Counted from the stretch's first letter, positions 9,498-22,418 are shown. The stretch: DNA of 64,000 bases from Strongylocentrotus purpuratus (GCF_000002235.5 NW_022145528.1:496001-560000), one strand, 5' to 3'. Program-made: numbers and translations. The notes: generated by a model from the letters alone, not told the origin.

Positions 9498-11277
9498 GAA
9501 ATTAGCATCTCTTTGTGAATGTTTTCTTGCATGTATGAGTTGGCAGTCAGTTGCAAGTAAGTATTGAATCATGAAATAAAGAAATAGTTCTTCCAAATAA
9601 AGATGACAATGATAAGTTATTTTGTTTCGTAAGATGAGTGCGTTTGTCTGCTTGTTTCTTTCTATTCTCTGCAACTCTACCGATTCCGATTGGTCAGCTA
9701 ACAGAAGGTAGTCTGTGCCTCTTATTTGATTAGTTTTGGACCTCTAGAAAACTGTGTATGAAAATCAGAATTATACATACATATATATATATATATATAT
9801 CGTCTGTTAGGAGCCAGAAGGGCGTTAAGCTGTGTTATTAATATTTGGTAAGAGTTAGCCCCATCTCGCTTAAAAACGGATAATAATCAGTGAAATGTTG
9901 ATACCCATTTAAAATAATCTTACTGAAAGCCATAAGGGTATTAACTTGTATATTATTCTTTTTTAGTTAACACTTTTCCTGCTCTCAACATACAAAACCT
10001 GTAATAAATGTCTAGACCTCAACATTATTTTTCCAAAGGATAATAAGTCTGAAGGTTTTTTTTTCTTCGAGGGTTTGTATTTCTGAAAAGGATGGCAGGG
10101 TTTTACAATACAAATTATCGACCACTCTTTTGCTGAGAGTGGCTTATACTACCTTCTGCTAGTATTTTGTTTTGCATTGAATTGAATGGAATACCCAAAG
10201 TGTGTATTTTTAACGAGTTTTCTGTTTTTATTAGAATCCTATATATATATGCACTTCAATGAGATCATTAGACTCTATATTGAAGAAACAAAATATGCGT
10301 CAAATGATAGAGAGAACAAAACAGTGGTGGGGGGGGGGTGGTCTTTGAGCAGGGGACAGATTTAACTTTTTACTTCTTTGAAATGGTTCTTCCAGATGAT
10401 TCAGACTAATATATTTTTATCAATAAGATTATTTGTGTGTGTCACTATCTGAAAACGGTTGTACACTATGATCAGATCTTCACTTCAAACTGACGTTTTA
10501 TTCTGATATATTTTCATTACTATACAAAGTGCGATAGATAATTCATGTGTGGAGTATTTTGAAATTGATGATATTTTTGTTCTCTATTGGCTAGCAAATA
10601 TTGTATTTTGAAGAAGAATTTAAGAAGAAGAAAAAAAGACTAGTGAAAATGGAGATGATGTATACTGGATGGACATTGTTAAACCCGTTAGAGGGTTTTG
10701 AAATAACGAGAATAAAGAAAGATTGGCAGAAGAGGAGATTGTTTAGTGTCTTGATGTTAATTTGGATATCTTATGTTGGAAGGAGGGATAGAATGAATTA
10801 TCAAAGGAGTGAGAGGGAATTAATATAGTAGTAGAAATAAGACTGACAGAAGGATGCTTGTTTGGAAACGCCCCCTCTCAAAAAATGAATTGGAAGCTCC
10901 GATTACCAATCATGTGAAAGAATGTTTTTTGACTAATGAGTGATGATAAAAATTTTGCCGGGAAACCGCTTACTAATTGATATATTTGGTAAATGATCAT
11001 ATCGATCCGACCTGGATAGATATCGCGAATGCACTTCAACATTGAACATTTGGGCATAATACTTCTGCTTTTTTTGTGCAAATTTAGGTTAAAGTATTGC
11101 CATCTAAACCTCTAAAGGCAATATTTAAACAATATTGAATGGATATTTTACACAAAAAAAACCCTTGAACCGCAATTTTAATCTCTAGATGTATTATGAT
11201 GTCGCGCAGATCATATTTTTTTGTGGGAGGAAGTTGAAATAGAAGATGCATGTATAATTATAAGATCGCTTTGCAGC
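9498..11277. other. No gene seen; (AT)n run and a partial MITE
   Basis: The stretch holds an (AT)n run (about 9779-9800), a G run near 10330 and AG-rich sequence from 10600 to 10860. The 75-residue frame at 10601-10828 has no recognisable domain and I did not call it. Confidence 0.5.
10866..10995 (-). mobile_element. Partial copy of the TTAA-1 MITE family
   Basis: The reverse complement of this stretch matches the right part of the element at 52862-53235. Shared blocks include GAAACGCCCC, AATTGGAAGCTC, ACCAATCATGTGAAAGAATG and TTTGCCGGGAAACCGC. The TTAA ends are not preserved, so it is a fragment. Confidence 0.68.
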
Positions 11278-12214
11278 AATAGTTTAGAGGGAGATTTTAG
11301 AAGGAGAGTTTACAGGGAGAGTTTAGAAGGAGAGTTTACAGGGAGATTTTAGAAGGAGAGTTTAGAGGGAGAGTTTAGGAGGAGAGTTTAGATGGAGGGT
11401 TTAGGAGAGTTAAGAGGGAGATTTTAGAAGGAGGGTTTAGAGGCAGAATTTAGAGGGAGATTTTAGAAAGATTTTAGAGGGAGAGTTTAGAGGGAGAGTT
11501 TAGAAGGAGAGTTTAGTGGGAGATTTTAGAAGGAGAGTTTAGAAGGAGATTTTAGAAGGAGAGTTTAGAGGGAGAGTTTAGAAGGAGATTTTAGAAGGAG
11601 AGTTTAGAGGGAGAGTTTGGAAGGAGAGTTTAGAAGGAGAGTTTAGAGGGAGAGTTTAGAGGGAGAGTTTAGAAGGAGAGTTTAGAAGGAGAGTTAAGAG
11701 GGAGATTTTAGAAGGAGAGTTTAGAGGGAGATTTTAGAAGGAGAGTTTAGAGGGAGAGTTTAGAGGGAGAGTTTAGAAGGAGAGTAAAGAGGGAGATTTT
11801 AGAGGGAGAGTTTAGAGGGAGAGTTTAGAAGGAGAGTTAAGAGGGAGATTTTAGAAGGAGAGTTTAGAGGGAGGGTTTAGGACAGTTTAGAAGGAGAGTT
11901 TAGAGGGAGATTTTAGAGGGAGAGTTTAGAAGGAGAGTTAAGAGGGAGACTTTAGAAGGAGAGTTTAGAGGGAGATTTTAGAGGGAGATTTTAGAGGGAG
12001 AGTTTAGAAGGAGAGTTTAGAGGAAGATTTTAGAGGGAGAGTTTAGAGGGAGAGTTTATAGTTCAGAGGGAGAGTTTAGAGGGAGAGTTTACAGGAAGAT
12101 TTTAGAAGGAGAGTTTAGAGGGAGAGTTTAGAAGGAGAGTTTAGAGGGAGATTTTGGGAGAGTTTACAGGGAGATTTTAGAAGGAGAGTTTAGAGGGAGA
12201 GTTTAGAAGGAGAG
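11278..12214. repeat. Minisatellite, 13-bp GAGGGAGAGTTTA unit, about 70 copies
   Basis: About 0.94 kb is built from a 13-bp unit that varies mainly at GAGGG versus GAAGG and GAGAG versus GAGAT, giving GAGGGAGAGTTTA, GAAGGAGAGTTTA and GAGGGAGATTTTA forms. Occasional units are shortened or interrupted, for example near 11400, 11880 and 12057. Plus-strand purine content is very high. There is no conserved reading frame. Confidence 0.93.
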
Positions 12215-12413
12215 TGAATGTAGAGGAAGGATGGCAGACGAATTTAAAGTCTTGAAATTAATTTCGTTTTGGATGAAGGCTAGAATGAAAACAAATCAAA
12301 GGAGTTGATATGTGAAGTGTGCGTGTGTGTTTTTTTTTTAGAAGAGCAGAAAGGACATTTACATAATAGGTTTGAGTTAATGTTTGGGTGTTATTTTTGT
12401 TTTAAATGTATAT

Positions 12414-12592
12414 ACAGTCAAACCTGCTTTAGTGACCACCAGTTGTATACAAAGACCACCTATCTTTACAGAGACCACACTTTTTGTTTCCCTTGAAAAT
12501 GGTTTCGTATTGAAACATGTACTAAAGAAACCTATTTACAAGACCCCTTTTCGTGTATCCCTTGGGCGGTCGCTATAGACAGGTTTGACTGT
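12414..12592. mobile_element. MITE, ACAGTCAAACCTG-type ends, best-preserved copy
   Basis: The 13-bp termini ACAGTCAAACCTG and CAGGTTTGACTGT are perfect inverted repeats, flanked by TATA on both sides, which fits a TA or TATA target-site duplication. It is 179 bp. The interior contains AGTGACCACC, GTTTCCCTTGAAAATGG and GGGCGGTCGCTATAGAC. Confidence 0.87.
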
Positions 12593-12599
12593 ATAATTA

Positions 12600-15070
12600 A
12601 AAAATTACAGATCACATCGTGTTTAAAGAGAATTTAGAAAGAGTATAAAGGAATAAGGTCTTGATATTAAATTCTCTTTTTATGTCAAGATGAAGGATGG
12701 AATAAAAGACTTTAAAATTATGGATGAGTGGATAACTTAATTTAAGAAGAGAGTAGAAGTAAACATTGGAAAAGAATGTTAGAAGGATGAATGAAACGAA
12801 ATATTAAAGAATACGGTCAGTGGAAAGTAAAGTAGAAGGAATATTTTCACAATAATTTGCTTTGAAAACCCTCGATCTTCTTTCCTTTTTCCATTGTGTT
12901 TGAAGGGAATGAAATGACGAATCAAATAATTATCCTACTTTAATTCTCATTCCCCCTTCTAGATACGATGATTGTCATAGTGATGACAAAACAAAATAAA
13001 ATAAAATAATCCTCATCATTTTTCTAGGTAGCCATAGTCATTCTCATGGCTACGATAATTCTCGTTCTCATACAACTTGGGATAACCAGAGCCATCTATA
13101 CACATTTAGATGGCTCTGGTGATAAGTTTGGTCTAGCGCCAGCTTTTGTCGTAAAATTGCACAATGCGACCGTTTCGCAATAGTTATGTGATGGATATGT
13201 CTTTGACTACGTTCTTTTGTATACGTTTTCTTTGCTTGACATCACTCAACTAAAAAGTAATTGATATTGATCCGCCTTTCAATCTCTTGGTCTAATTATT
13301 TTCATGAAATTCTTCCGATGGTGAGGAGAAAAAAGCGGAAGAAACAACACTTACAAATTTGATGACACCTAAACCTTGGAATAATTGATTTCTACTCAGA
13401 TGTTTGGATAATCCATGTACTTCTGTTACATCGCCGAACCAACTCCAACCCGACTCAAAACAGTCCGAATTTTTTGCTATAGCGGGTATAAATGTATTTT
13501 TGTTCGGCCTGTAGTCAGGCTAGGGTCGGTCTCGTTGCTATGACAGGTCGAGGTATAATTAGTTATGCCACCTTCTTAAAACGCGAATATTGATTGTTCG
13601 AAAATAATTCAGACCTCATCATCATTATCCGCTACTAATCTAATTTGTTAAATCCCCTGCGAGTTTGTTTTGTAAAGCTGTCTGGCTGAGTCGTTTTCGG
13701 TCAGAGATAACTAAAAACGTATTAGACTTTCTCTCTCTGTAATTAGGGCAGAGTGAGCATTGGAATGAAGAAAAAAAACGGAACCATTATATAATGGCTG
13801 TTAGGAGAAAATAATTATTTGCCTTTTGTTTCTCTCTTTAAATTTCACTTGATTTTCACCTCTTTTTGTTTTTTCTTTTCTTTCAAAAACTCACAAACTG
13901 CGGTTCTTGAACTCGAATATTAACTTTCTAGCGTTTACAAACGGCTCTTGATTTTGGTGATGATCATCGTTAGCCTGCAAGCTTTTCCATTTCTATTCTT
14001 CTTTTCACAATCGCAAAGAACTTTCAAAAATTCAACTTTAGGGCAATTTCAATACCCTATTTACCTATTATTCTATAGAAAGTATGGTCCTATTACGTAA
14101 TATGTCACTGCCATGTTTGCACAGGACAGGTGTCAAAGCCGCAAACTGTTGACATTGCATAAAGTTTATTTTTTCCCGAATGTCTTTACGATCTGGTTTT
14201 TGATTTAAAATCTCATTAATGTAATCAACCTGTTTCTTCACTCCTTATCGACAAAAGTTTCATAATATTATATGAGATATATTAGCAAAGATAACTTCGT
14301 AGTACATGACTTACGCAATGATTATCATTTTGCTTGATTATAGAGTTAGGCAAAATTGGGCCATTAACCGTCTAAAATCTATGAGAATGAGGGAGGGGGG
14401 CAAAAATGCACCCCTTTGATCTCTAACTTTGGTAATTAGTAGTAATCCCCCAATAGATCTCTCTTAGACTTATAGTCTTATTCATTTCCAATTCTGTCTT
14501 TTCACGTTCTGCTCAGCCTTTTATCGTACATTCTCAGGAGCGTTTCTAGTCCAGATCCGGCGCTTCCAATTTAAATTTATCGAATAACGTCAGGAATGAG
14601 TATGGATCAGACAGTATTGTTTAAGAATCCCATTTAAAGCCGAAATATGACCTCGTAGATTAATCGGATGTTCGGCCTAGTCGAAGGAAGGTCTTTAAAC
14701 TTTCATTATCATGATTAATTATGGGAAGGCGGAGTGATGATATAGTAATGATAATGATGTGTTTGGATAAGCTTCGTTATGCTTGGATAATTAGAGTAAA
14801 GAAAGGGATACAGAAGGCAGAGGGGAAAAAAATATTAGATGAAAGATTTTTAAATAGTGAAGTGGGAAAGATACAATACTACAACGTGGTTATACGTTTT
14901 TAATTGTGAATGAAGCAAGTTATTCTGTAGGGGGATGGGGTGACTGAATTCTCTCATTTTTAAATAAAAAATAATGGTCCGTTTTCACTCAAATTTTCAG
15001 ATTATCTTTAATTGTACATCTAGCATTGAAGTCACTACCTTAGCCCCACTATCTCTCATCTTAACAATGT
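12600..15070. other. Non-coding stretch with paired hairpins near 13.0-13.1 kb
   Basis: I see no gene. The notable structures are two adjacent hairpins, 13028-13053 (8-bp stem) and 13085-13120 (14-bp stem, 8-nt loop). The rest is ordinary AT-rich sequence with short chance frames. Confidence 0.5.
13085..13120. repeat. Inverted repeat, 14-bp perfect stem
   Basis: ACCAGAGCCATCTA at 13085-13098 pairs perfectly with TAGATGGCTCTGGT at 13107-13120 across the loop TACACATT. The stem is shorter than usual for a microRNA precursor, so this is reported as a structure only. Confidence 0.85.
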
Positions 15071-15074
15071 TACC

Positions 15075-15350
15075 AAGGCCCTTTAAACAACAAATTATAA
15101 CCGACCCCAAAATCATAAACTCTACGGTCGGCTTTTTTTTAAATATTTTTTTTTAAACCGCTTTTTTCATGTTTTTTTTTCATGATTAAAAAAATAAGTA
15201 TTAAAGCATTCAAAACAGGAAATTTATTAGCCCAAAGAGGGAAAATGAGCAACAACAAAAACAAAAATAAGGGGAAAAAAGAACATCAACCGACCGACCC
15301 AGGTCCTGGCACCGAAAGGGCAATACAACATCTCTTTTTTGTTAGGCCAA
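15075..15350. mobile_element. MITE with AAAAAGAGATGTTGTATTGCC ends, copy 2
   Basis: The right end (GGGCAATACAACATCTCTTT) is the exact complement of the left end of the copy at 3799, and AAGCATTCAAAACAGGAAAT and AGCCCAAAGAGGGA are shared inside. The left end is more diverged (AAGGCCCTTTAAA). Confidence 0.7.
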
Positions 15351-15619
15351 GCATACAAACACAAAAATTGTATACATCCGACCTTGGTGCATTCTATCAA
15401 TAGATAAAGTTGGTAATACCAATAAGACATTATATTACAATTATTGACCCGTCTATAAGATTGTGCTTTATCGATGCAAGAGGTCACTGGTCGATAACAG
15501 AGGTAAATGGGGTCAGATGGGGTCAGCGAATGTCTGGCCGTTGGGGGCATTGTTCCCGGGTTGGGTCGAAGTTGATCGAAAGATTTGAAAGGGGGTTTTG
15601 CCTTGGTCGGGATTTGGGG

Positions 15620-16650
15620 TAACGATTGTGGGTGAATTTGGGGTTGGGAGGGGGTGGAGGCGGTCAAGGGGTCAGATTGGAGGGGTACAGTTTGGGTTTA
15701 TAGGGTTATTAGGAACGATTTGAAGCTATGAGGGAAGGTGAGATTGGAGAGATAGATTGATGAAGAATGGAATACGGATGATGGGGATATGAAGGAAATA
15801 GGAAGGAAAAACTGGTGAAGGGGGGAAAGTGGAGTAGGAGAAAGATGATGATGAATGTAAAAGGAAGGGTGAGATTGCTAGGGTGCAGTTTTGTTGATTG
15901 GGGTATTAGGAAATTGCGAATGGGAGAAGTGAGGTGGGAGATATGGTAGAGAGGAAGAAGAATGGGAGAAGAAAGATGGTGATGAGAAGTGGAGAAGGTA
16001 GCTAGACGAGGCGGGAAAAGATGAGTAGAAGATGATAGGGGTAGAAAAGGAAGGAGGGGAGAGAAGGGAGCAATAAGAAGAACAAGAAGAAGAACAAGAC
16101 AAATAGAAGCAGAAGAAGAAGGAACAAAGAGAGAATAATAAGAAGACGAATGAGGAAGAGGAAAAAGAAGATGAGAAAGGGGAGGAGGAGAAGAGATAGA
16201 AGAAAAAAGAAGAAGGAAAGGAAGAGGAGAAGAAGGGAGTGGAGATTATAGGGTAAGAAATAGTAAGAATAAGAGTAATGTCTCGGGTAGAGTGGGAGGT
16301 CAATGGTATAGGAAGAGAGAGAGAGAGAGAGAGAGAAGAAATTAAGAGGGAGGGAAGTGAGAGGAGAACAGAGGAGGAGAATTGAGAGGGAAGAACGAAG
16401 AGATGGAAGGAGAATGTAAGTTATCAGAGAATAAATTGTAGGTGCCGAAAGGAGGAAGAGAAGAACGAGGAGGAGGGAAAGGACAGCAGTGAAGAAGAGA
16501 AGAAAAACAGATTTAAAAAAGGAAAAATATGAGAAGAAGACGATAAAGGGAATAGGGGATGACAGTAGACGAAAGGACGGTGGATATGAAGAATCTGAGA
16601 TAGTTATGGGTGATGCACGAATAGGAGAAAAGACAACCATGCGAGCAAGA
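15620..16650. repeat. Purine-rich strand-asymmetric region, about 1 kb
   Basis: The plus strand is dominated by G and A (GGAAG, GAAGAAG, GGAGGAG and a GA run at about 16314-16335). The two long frames on the opposite strand, rich in Ser, Leu, Phe and Tyr, are products of this composition and not genes. Homopurine tracts of this kind can form triplex DNA. Confidence 0.8.
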
Positions 16651-18340
16651 TTTTTAAAACGAATCTAATAATAACGAAAAAGTTTACGAGGCGAAGTCAA
16701 AAGGCAATGGTCTTGAATAACCATTACAAGAGTACAGATAAATATTAAAGTTTGTACATTTCGTTGAATGAGTGACGATTTTTACAGCATAATTCTTTCT
16801 TTTCCTTCTTAAAAAAAAAATAGAACTGGGGAGGAATCATATACAATTAGTATACCTTTCATCTATTTCAATGATTAGCCACCTTATCTGACTCAATATC
16901 TTTTAAACATCTTTTCACTATACTGACTTTTTTTAATTAGTTTTTTTAATGAAATAATGCGAAAAGTCCAAAAATGTTATACGTCAGTTTGCAAAATAAA
17001 CGAGAGAACACCCGAGAAAAAAGGGGGTAACTGAAATCTGAAAGTAACGATTCTTTGGGTTTACTTCATAATATAATTATACTTCAACTTTTAAATTACC
17101 TTTATGCACAAAACAAAACGCCTATAACGAAAGACTCTCAAAAGGTATATGCGTTTGAACAAGTCATTGAAAAAATATATATTGTCCCCGCTGTTTTTGT
17201 TTGCAAATCTTTTTCGATTCAAAAGAATTTGTTAATAGATTGTTTTCACTTCTGTTTTTATAATGAATTATATGGAACTTTGGCGAGTTTTGTATCTAGG
17301 TTGATATCGGCTGTCAAAGATCAAATGATCGATCGTTTGCAATCAATGATGAAATGCTCTTTAAAACCAATCAGCAGTGAGTTTGAAAGCTTGGCTTGGC
17401 TCGGACAAATAAAAATCGAAATCATCGCGCGTTTCTTCTATTGTACGTCTTCATTCATAATTTAATTGGCTAGTAAGAAATCTTTAAGTGCCCCGGCGTC
17501 TGGAGTTTATTAGAGTTTAAACTCAGGTCAAGAAAGGAGATTGCACAATGATTGGGGAGGGGGAGGGGTTATAAAGGATGATCTAGATTTTTCGATGACC
17601 GATGGGGCGACCCCAAAGTTATCCCACAAGAGATATTCATATAATTCCCAACAGTTTGCATGTTTGCCCCCTCCCCCAAAAAAGGTGAGAACAAAAAGTT
17701 AATGAATAAAAAGTAGTTCCGTTTTCAGCTGTAAAACTGTGTTTCACATTTCAGGGGAAAATCTAATGTCGAAATAAAAAGTCAGTTACCGCATAATTTG
17801 CAAAATAGCACAATGATAAGAATAAACAAAAAGCATAACAAAAGAAGAGTGTATTCTAATCATTTGGTATTCATGTCCTAAACGACTACCGTAATGACCT
17901 TATTCACTCAAAATTCATTTTAACATGGACACCTAAAGCTCAAGCTTTCCTGAATAGATGGACCATTACGGTCACGATAAAGAATTTAAGAAACTATTTC
18001 TTTACTTTATTGTGGATGGTGGTAGAATTATAATAGTGTTGTTAAGCTTCTAAGGCATAGAGTGTCGTTCAGAGCAATAATCACATGTATGGCTGCAAAT
18101 ACAGTACAATAGGGAGCAGTCTAATTGACGACTTCAAAATGCATCATCCGTCCTGAGAGGATCAACTTATTACGCCAGGAAAATAAGAAAATGAAGGAGA
18201 AGAAAGCCCAAATAGCAATTTGGATTATACAAGCAAGCAACGTGATAAAATGATCAACAGTTTATGCACCGTTTAGGGTTGGGAATGAACGTTATTAACA
18301 CCCAAAGGTTCTTGTATTGTTATTTGAAACAATTTTGTTT
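16651..18340. other. No gene seen
   Basis: AT-rich sequence. The longest frame (17055-17465, 136 residues) begins MGLLHNIIILQLLNYLYAQN. It has no recognisable domain, lies alone and has no supporting splice structure, so I regard it as chance. Confidence 0.5.
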
Positions 18341-18770
18341 TTCGTACGCGGTTTTTAAAATAAATAATTTAAATGACAAATTGGAAAATGGGACAGAAAA
18401 TTCGTTCTGTTTTGCTCAGGGCAGGGTGGCTCATTCACGACGTAAGACTTGTTAGGTAAAGAACGTACGCATGCTTTCTTTTGAAGTTATTTATTTTCGT
18501 ACGTGTGGTATTTGGTGTGTATGACAATTGGACAAGGGAGAGAGACTTTATTCTTTTTGCTCTGGGCAAAGTGATTAATTCAATAAGATCTGTTGGTTTA
18601 AAAAAAAGAAAAGAAATGTAAGCGTGTTGTCTTTTTAAATTACAAGTATTTAGTTTTCGCATGTGTGGTATTTGATGTAAATAACGATTGGACAAGGAAC
18701 AGATAGTTTGATGTTTTCTTTAGGCAGTTTAGCTAATTTCACCGCATGTTAGCTAAAGAAAGGATTTTTT
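18341..18770. repeat. Tandem triplication of a ~157-bp unit, diverged
   Basis: TTTCGTACG or TTTCGCATG followed by a GTGGTATTTG-type block recurs at 18341, 18495 and 18655. Each is followed by GACAATTGGACAAGG-like sequence, a TTTTGCTCNGGGCA-like block and a GTTAGGTAAAGAA-type block. The spacing is 154 and 160 bp. The copies differ widely, so the duplication is old. Confidence 0.72.
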
Positions 18771-19695
18771 TTAAAAGGTTTGTATATTAGATATACATTT
18801 TATAAAGGGTCGTTTATACTTTTAAATTCAATACTTTGTCAGTTCAGTCGTTGACCCCGATTTAAACAGTTTAAAAAGACATAGATATAGATGGCAGACT
18901 ATTTCAATAAAGAAAAAGAAAATGAGGGAGAGAGAGAGTAAGGGGGGGGGAGGGAAATTGAGACCAGGAAAGCACAAACGAGAATTATTTTTGTTCTTTT
19001 AATCAGAAAGAATATAAAGATAAAGAAAAATGGATGAAGTAAGATTAAGGACTTGTTAAAAAAAGGGGGGATAAAAAAAAATGACATGATGGAGAAAAAG
19101 AAGAAGCCACAGCAGAAGAAGAAGAAGAAGAAGAAGAAGAAGAAGAAGAAGAAGAAAAAGAAGAAGTAGATGAAGTAAATGAAAAAGTAAGAGGAAGAGG
19201 AGGAGGAGAAAAAGAAGAAGAAGAAGGAAAAGATAAAGAAGAAGAAAAGAAAAGAAAAAGAAGAAAAAGAAGATGATGAAGAAGAAGTAGAAGAAGAAAC
19301 AGATAATATTAGTAAGCGAACACAAATGGGCAACAGTCGTAGCATATCATACTATGATATTCAAAAGAATACAAGACTGAACTACGTTTTGAAAGTAATT
19401 TATTTGCAACGAATATGCCAGGTAAAATGAAAACGAATGTGAATAAAAAGAAATCAATAAAATGGATATTAATTGTGTGATGACGAAGGCGAGCGAACCG
19501 AAGTGATAAGTGAAAGAGCGCCATCTTTTGGCCAACATGTTAACATTTTATTTTTTCTTTCCTCGTTTTTGTTATGTCTATATTTTTGTGGAAGCAGGTC
19601 AAAGTTCTCAACCAGGCACAAAGATCTCTGTAAGAAAAATGTCTCTCAGATATAACAAGGATTTAGAAATTCGAAACAAAAAGAATATATCATGA
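18771..19695. repeat. (GAA)n tract and flanking AT-rich sequence
   Basis: The main GAA/AAG tract runs about 19095-19290 with interruptions. Frames on the opposite strand encoding Phe-, Ser- or Leu-rich strings here are repeat artefacts. No gene is visible. Confidence 0.85.
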
Positions 19696-19700
19696 ACATT

Positions 19701-19792
19701 AAAGATATTATGTCCCTTTTGCAGCCAACATCAAATTCTGTAGAACTTTGCAGGAATTATGAATATGTCATGCATGTCCTATCTGTGAAATT
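19701..19792. repeat. Dispersed AAAGATATTATGTCCC repeat, copy 1
   Basis: About 90 bp is shared with 45230-45320, including TTTGCAGCCAACATCAAATT, TAGAACTTTGCAGGAATTAT and GTCCTATCTGTGAAATT. This copy has TTAA at its left edge only. See the other copy for the inverted ends. Confidence 0.75.
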
Positions 19793-22418
19793 TAAACGTT
19801 AGCAGTGTCCTAATATTCAAATTATGCAAGGAAACCTGTTTACTTGCTATACTTCACAGTCATACACTATTGAGTGACTGACTGGCTCTTTTTCTTCTTT
19901 GGTAATAATATACATAAAATGAACTGTAAAGGGTAAATTAGCATTTGTCTACATCAATAACCCACTCCTTGTAATGGCCAAAATTAAACTGATTGAATCT
20001 TTGCGCGGCATAAAACATACGACCATTCGGTACAATGGTCTGAAAAATCAGACTATTACTTACTAGCTCAATAGCTCCTAAGTCGATTCGTCAAGAAATA
20101 GTGGTTATTTTCTCACTTTAAGACATTTTCAAGCCCCCTTTTTTGAGGGAAGTTCTTAATTAGTATTATCTTTCAAATGCTGTTGGAATTTAACCTTTTA
20201 ATTTTTTTGGCCTGCAAATGGGACATAGTACTTTTAAGCACTCACTATTATCTGAGAAAATATAGACTTTTCGTCAACTTGATGCCATTGAAATAACACA
20301 GCTCAGTGGATGACGAAAAATATATTTTTTTGATTCAACATTCAGAATATTGGTCTAGCGCCATCTATAGACCAAAGTTGCCCTCGACTGTTGTCAGTAG
20401 TCGTAAATTTCTCAAAAAGTTTCCTTTTCAACACTTGCTCTCATATCTTTCTACTAGTTTCCCTCTCATATCTTTCTACTAGTTTCCCTTTATTAATACA
20501 TTTTAAAAAAAAAGTATGTGTAAATTGTACACTGAATGCGCATGATAGAAGTAAACTTGTTTTTAAGATTACATTTATGTTGTTTGATTCGTGACAAAAA
20601 TGCTAGTACCCAAATAGTTGGATAGAATTTCATTCAACCGCAAAGCTACTGCTTAATCGATCAAAAAACCGCTATATGTCGTGCGGCGTATCTGCTGGTG
20701 GATCCATTGTTTGTAAAACAAATCAAACTAATATCAAAGAATATAATCCCTTACCCTCATAATCATATAACCGCATATGGCTGGCTATTTAAGTTTATTA
20801 ATCTTCAAGAACGGAACAAGGCTTGAGATTCCGTGTAAGTGTGAATATGAGAGTTTTCTAGCTGGAATCGAGGTGTTTTTAGCGCACTTGTTAATTTTGC
20901 TGGTAGGCTTGGCCCCCGTGCCGAGCTAGCAGCGATGCGGGTTGGACATCGTGTAGCCTTGGGTCGGCTTCGCTTCATCTGTTTTTTCGATTGTAACTTG
21001 ATTTTCCCGGTAATCTGATGATGGTTATTTGTATTGACCACCGAGGATAATAAACAATGAAAACTTACATCAGGAGGGCAATCAAAGTTCATACCACCTT
21101 TTTTTTCGAGTCTTGCTTGCGGTCGAATAAAAGCGAATATATTTGACTTCGTCTAGAAGTATCTGATAAAATTTAAAAATAGAGGAACAGATATATAGCA
21201 AAAGGAAATATTTTCACTTTAAGGGCATAATTATAAGGAAAACTTATCTTTCAAGAAAAATAAATTGATTTGATTTATCTAATTCCTTTGCAAAACAAAA
21301 AATATACATTTGTAATATATAATGCAGATGATATATACAATGATTTAGAACATTTTGATAAATCGTATCATTTATATATAGAAATATTGCAAAAACTAAA
21401 TAATTATGATAACCGATCTTTTTTTTCCTAACTGTGTACATTAAAACGAATACATTAATGTTCATTAAAGCCCGAACGGAGATCTGAGTCAAAAGGTGTA
21501 TAAATTTGTGTTTAATCTACCGCAAGTCACGTTTTATTCTGAACCAATTTTTCCTCAAACTATCTATCTTTTAAAAAATTTGAACATGAAAATGTTCTAT
21601 TTTCAACCTGTATTTCTTCTTAACAACAGTCTAAATTGTAATACACCTGTATAATGAAATATACCGTACACCTGCCAATGTAAGGTGTCGCTTTCATTTC
21701 TTGTTCAAAGCAAATTCCCAGGGTGTCGATGCTCGTACATTTCAATCGATAACTGTGTGAAATGCGCATAATGTTTGACGGTTCAACAATGGGCGAGAGG
21801 AACAACATGAATTCCTCAAATGTTTGCGGAGAGTGGTCATACCAAGGTAGTTAGTTTCGTTTCGAAAAATCGACATGGCATTAGCGGTGGTTTGGAATGC
21901 GGTCATTGCCATGAATGTATTCGTATTGGAGGCCTGTACCATCTTAGTAGGTCCATGCCTATGCTGTAGATTCAGACAGTTTTCAAAATGTACAAACTGT
22001 TTTATTTAAAAAAAACACCATTTCAAGCAATTGTTTTAAATAGGAACATTCTTGATATATTAAGATAAATCCCTAATTAAGACGTGCAATGGAAAGGATA
22101 TGGATTGTCCTATAGTAAAAGGCATTCAAATTGAATGGATGTTTTTTACGGTTGCAGTCTGAGCATGAGCAGATAAAAGTCATTGCAGAACAATTTTTGA
22201 AATACACGAAAACGAAATACTGGATACGTGCTCATGAAAGTTATGGGCAGAATGTAGGTTGTAAACATTATCCGTTGCTATGTCAGGCAAAATCTAGGAA
22301 AGCTGTAGGGTCGACAATCGCAATTTCAAAAGTCGGGCATGTATACATTTTTCAGAAAAAACGTCCTTTTGCTCTTTATTAAAATCATAACCTCAAAATC
22401 CTTCTGGGTATAGACTAC
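19793..22418. other. No gene seen; non-coding intergenic sequence
   Basis: Frames at 20805-21092 (minus) and 22131-22382 (plus) are about 80-95 residues with no recognisable motif and no flanking exons. A small inverted repeat built on TTGGTCTA and TAGACCAA lies near 20350-20375. Confidence 0.45.

Noticed and set aside
16002-16640. 212-residue minus-strand open frame, the longest in the window
   Set aside because: It lies entirely in a purine-rich tract and is composed of Ser, Leu, Phe, Ile and Tyr runs, with no domain and no codon pattern expected of a gene.
17055-17465. 136-residue frame
   Set aside because: It matches no family I know, is AT-rich, isolated and has no flanking exons; probably chance.
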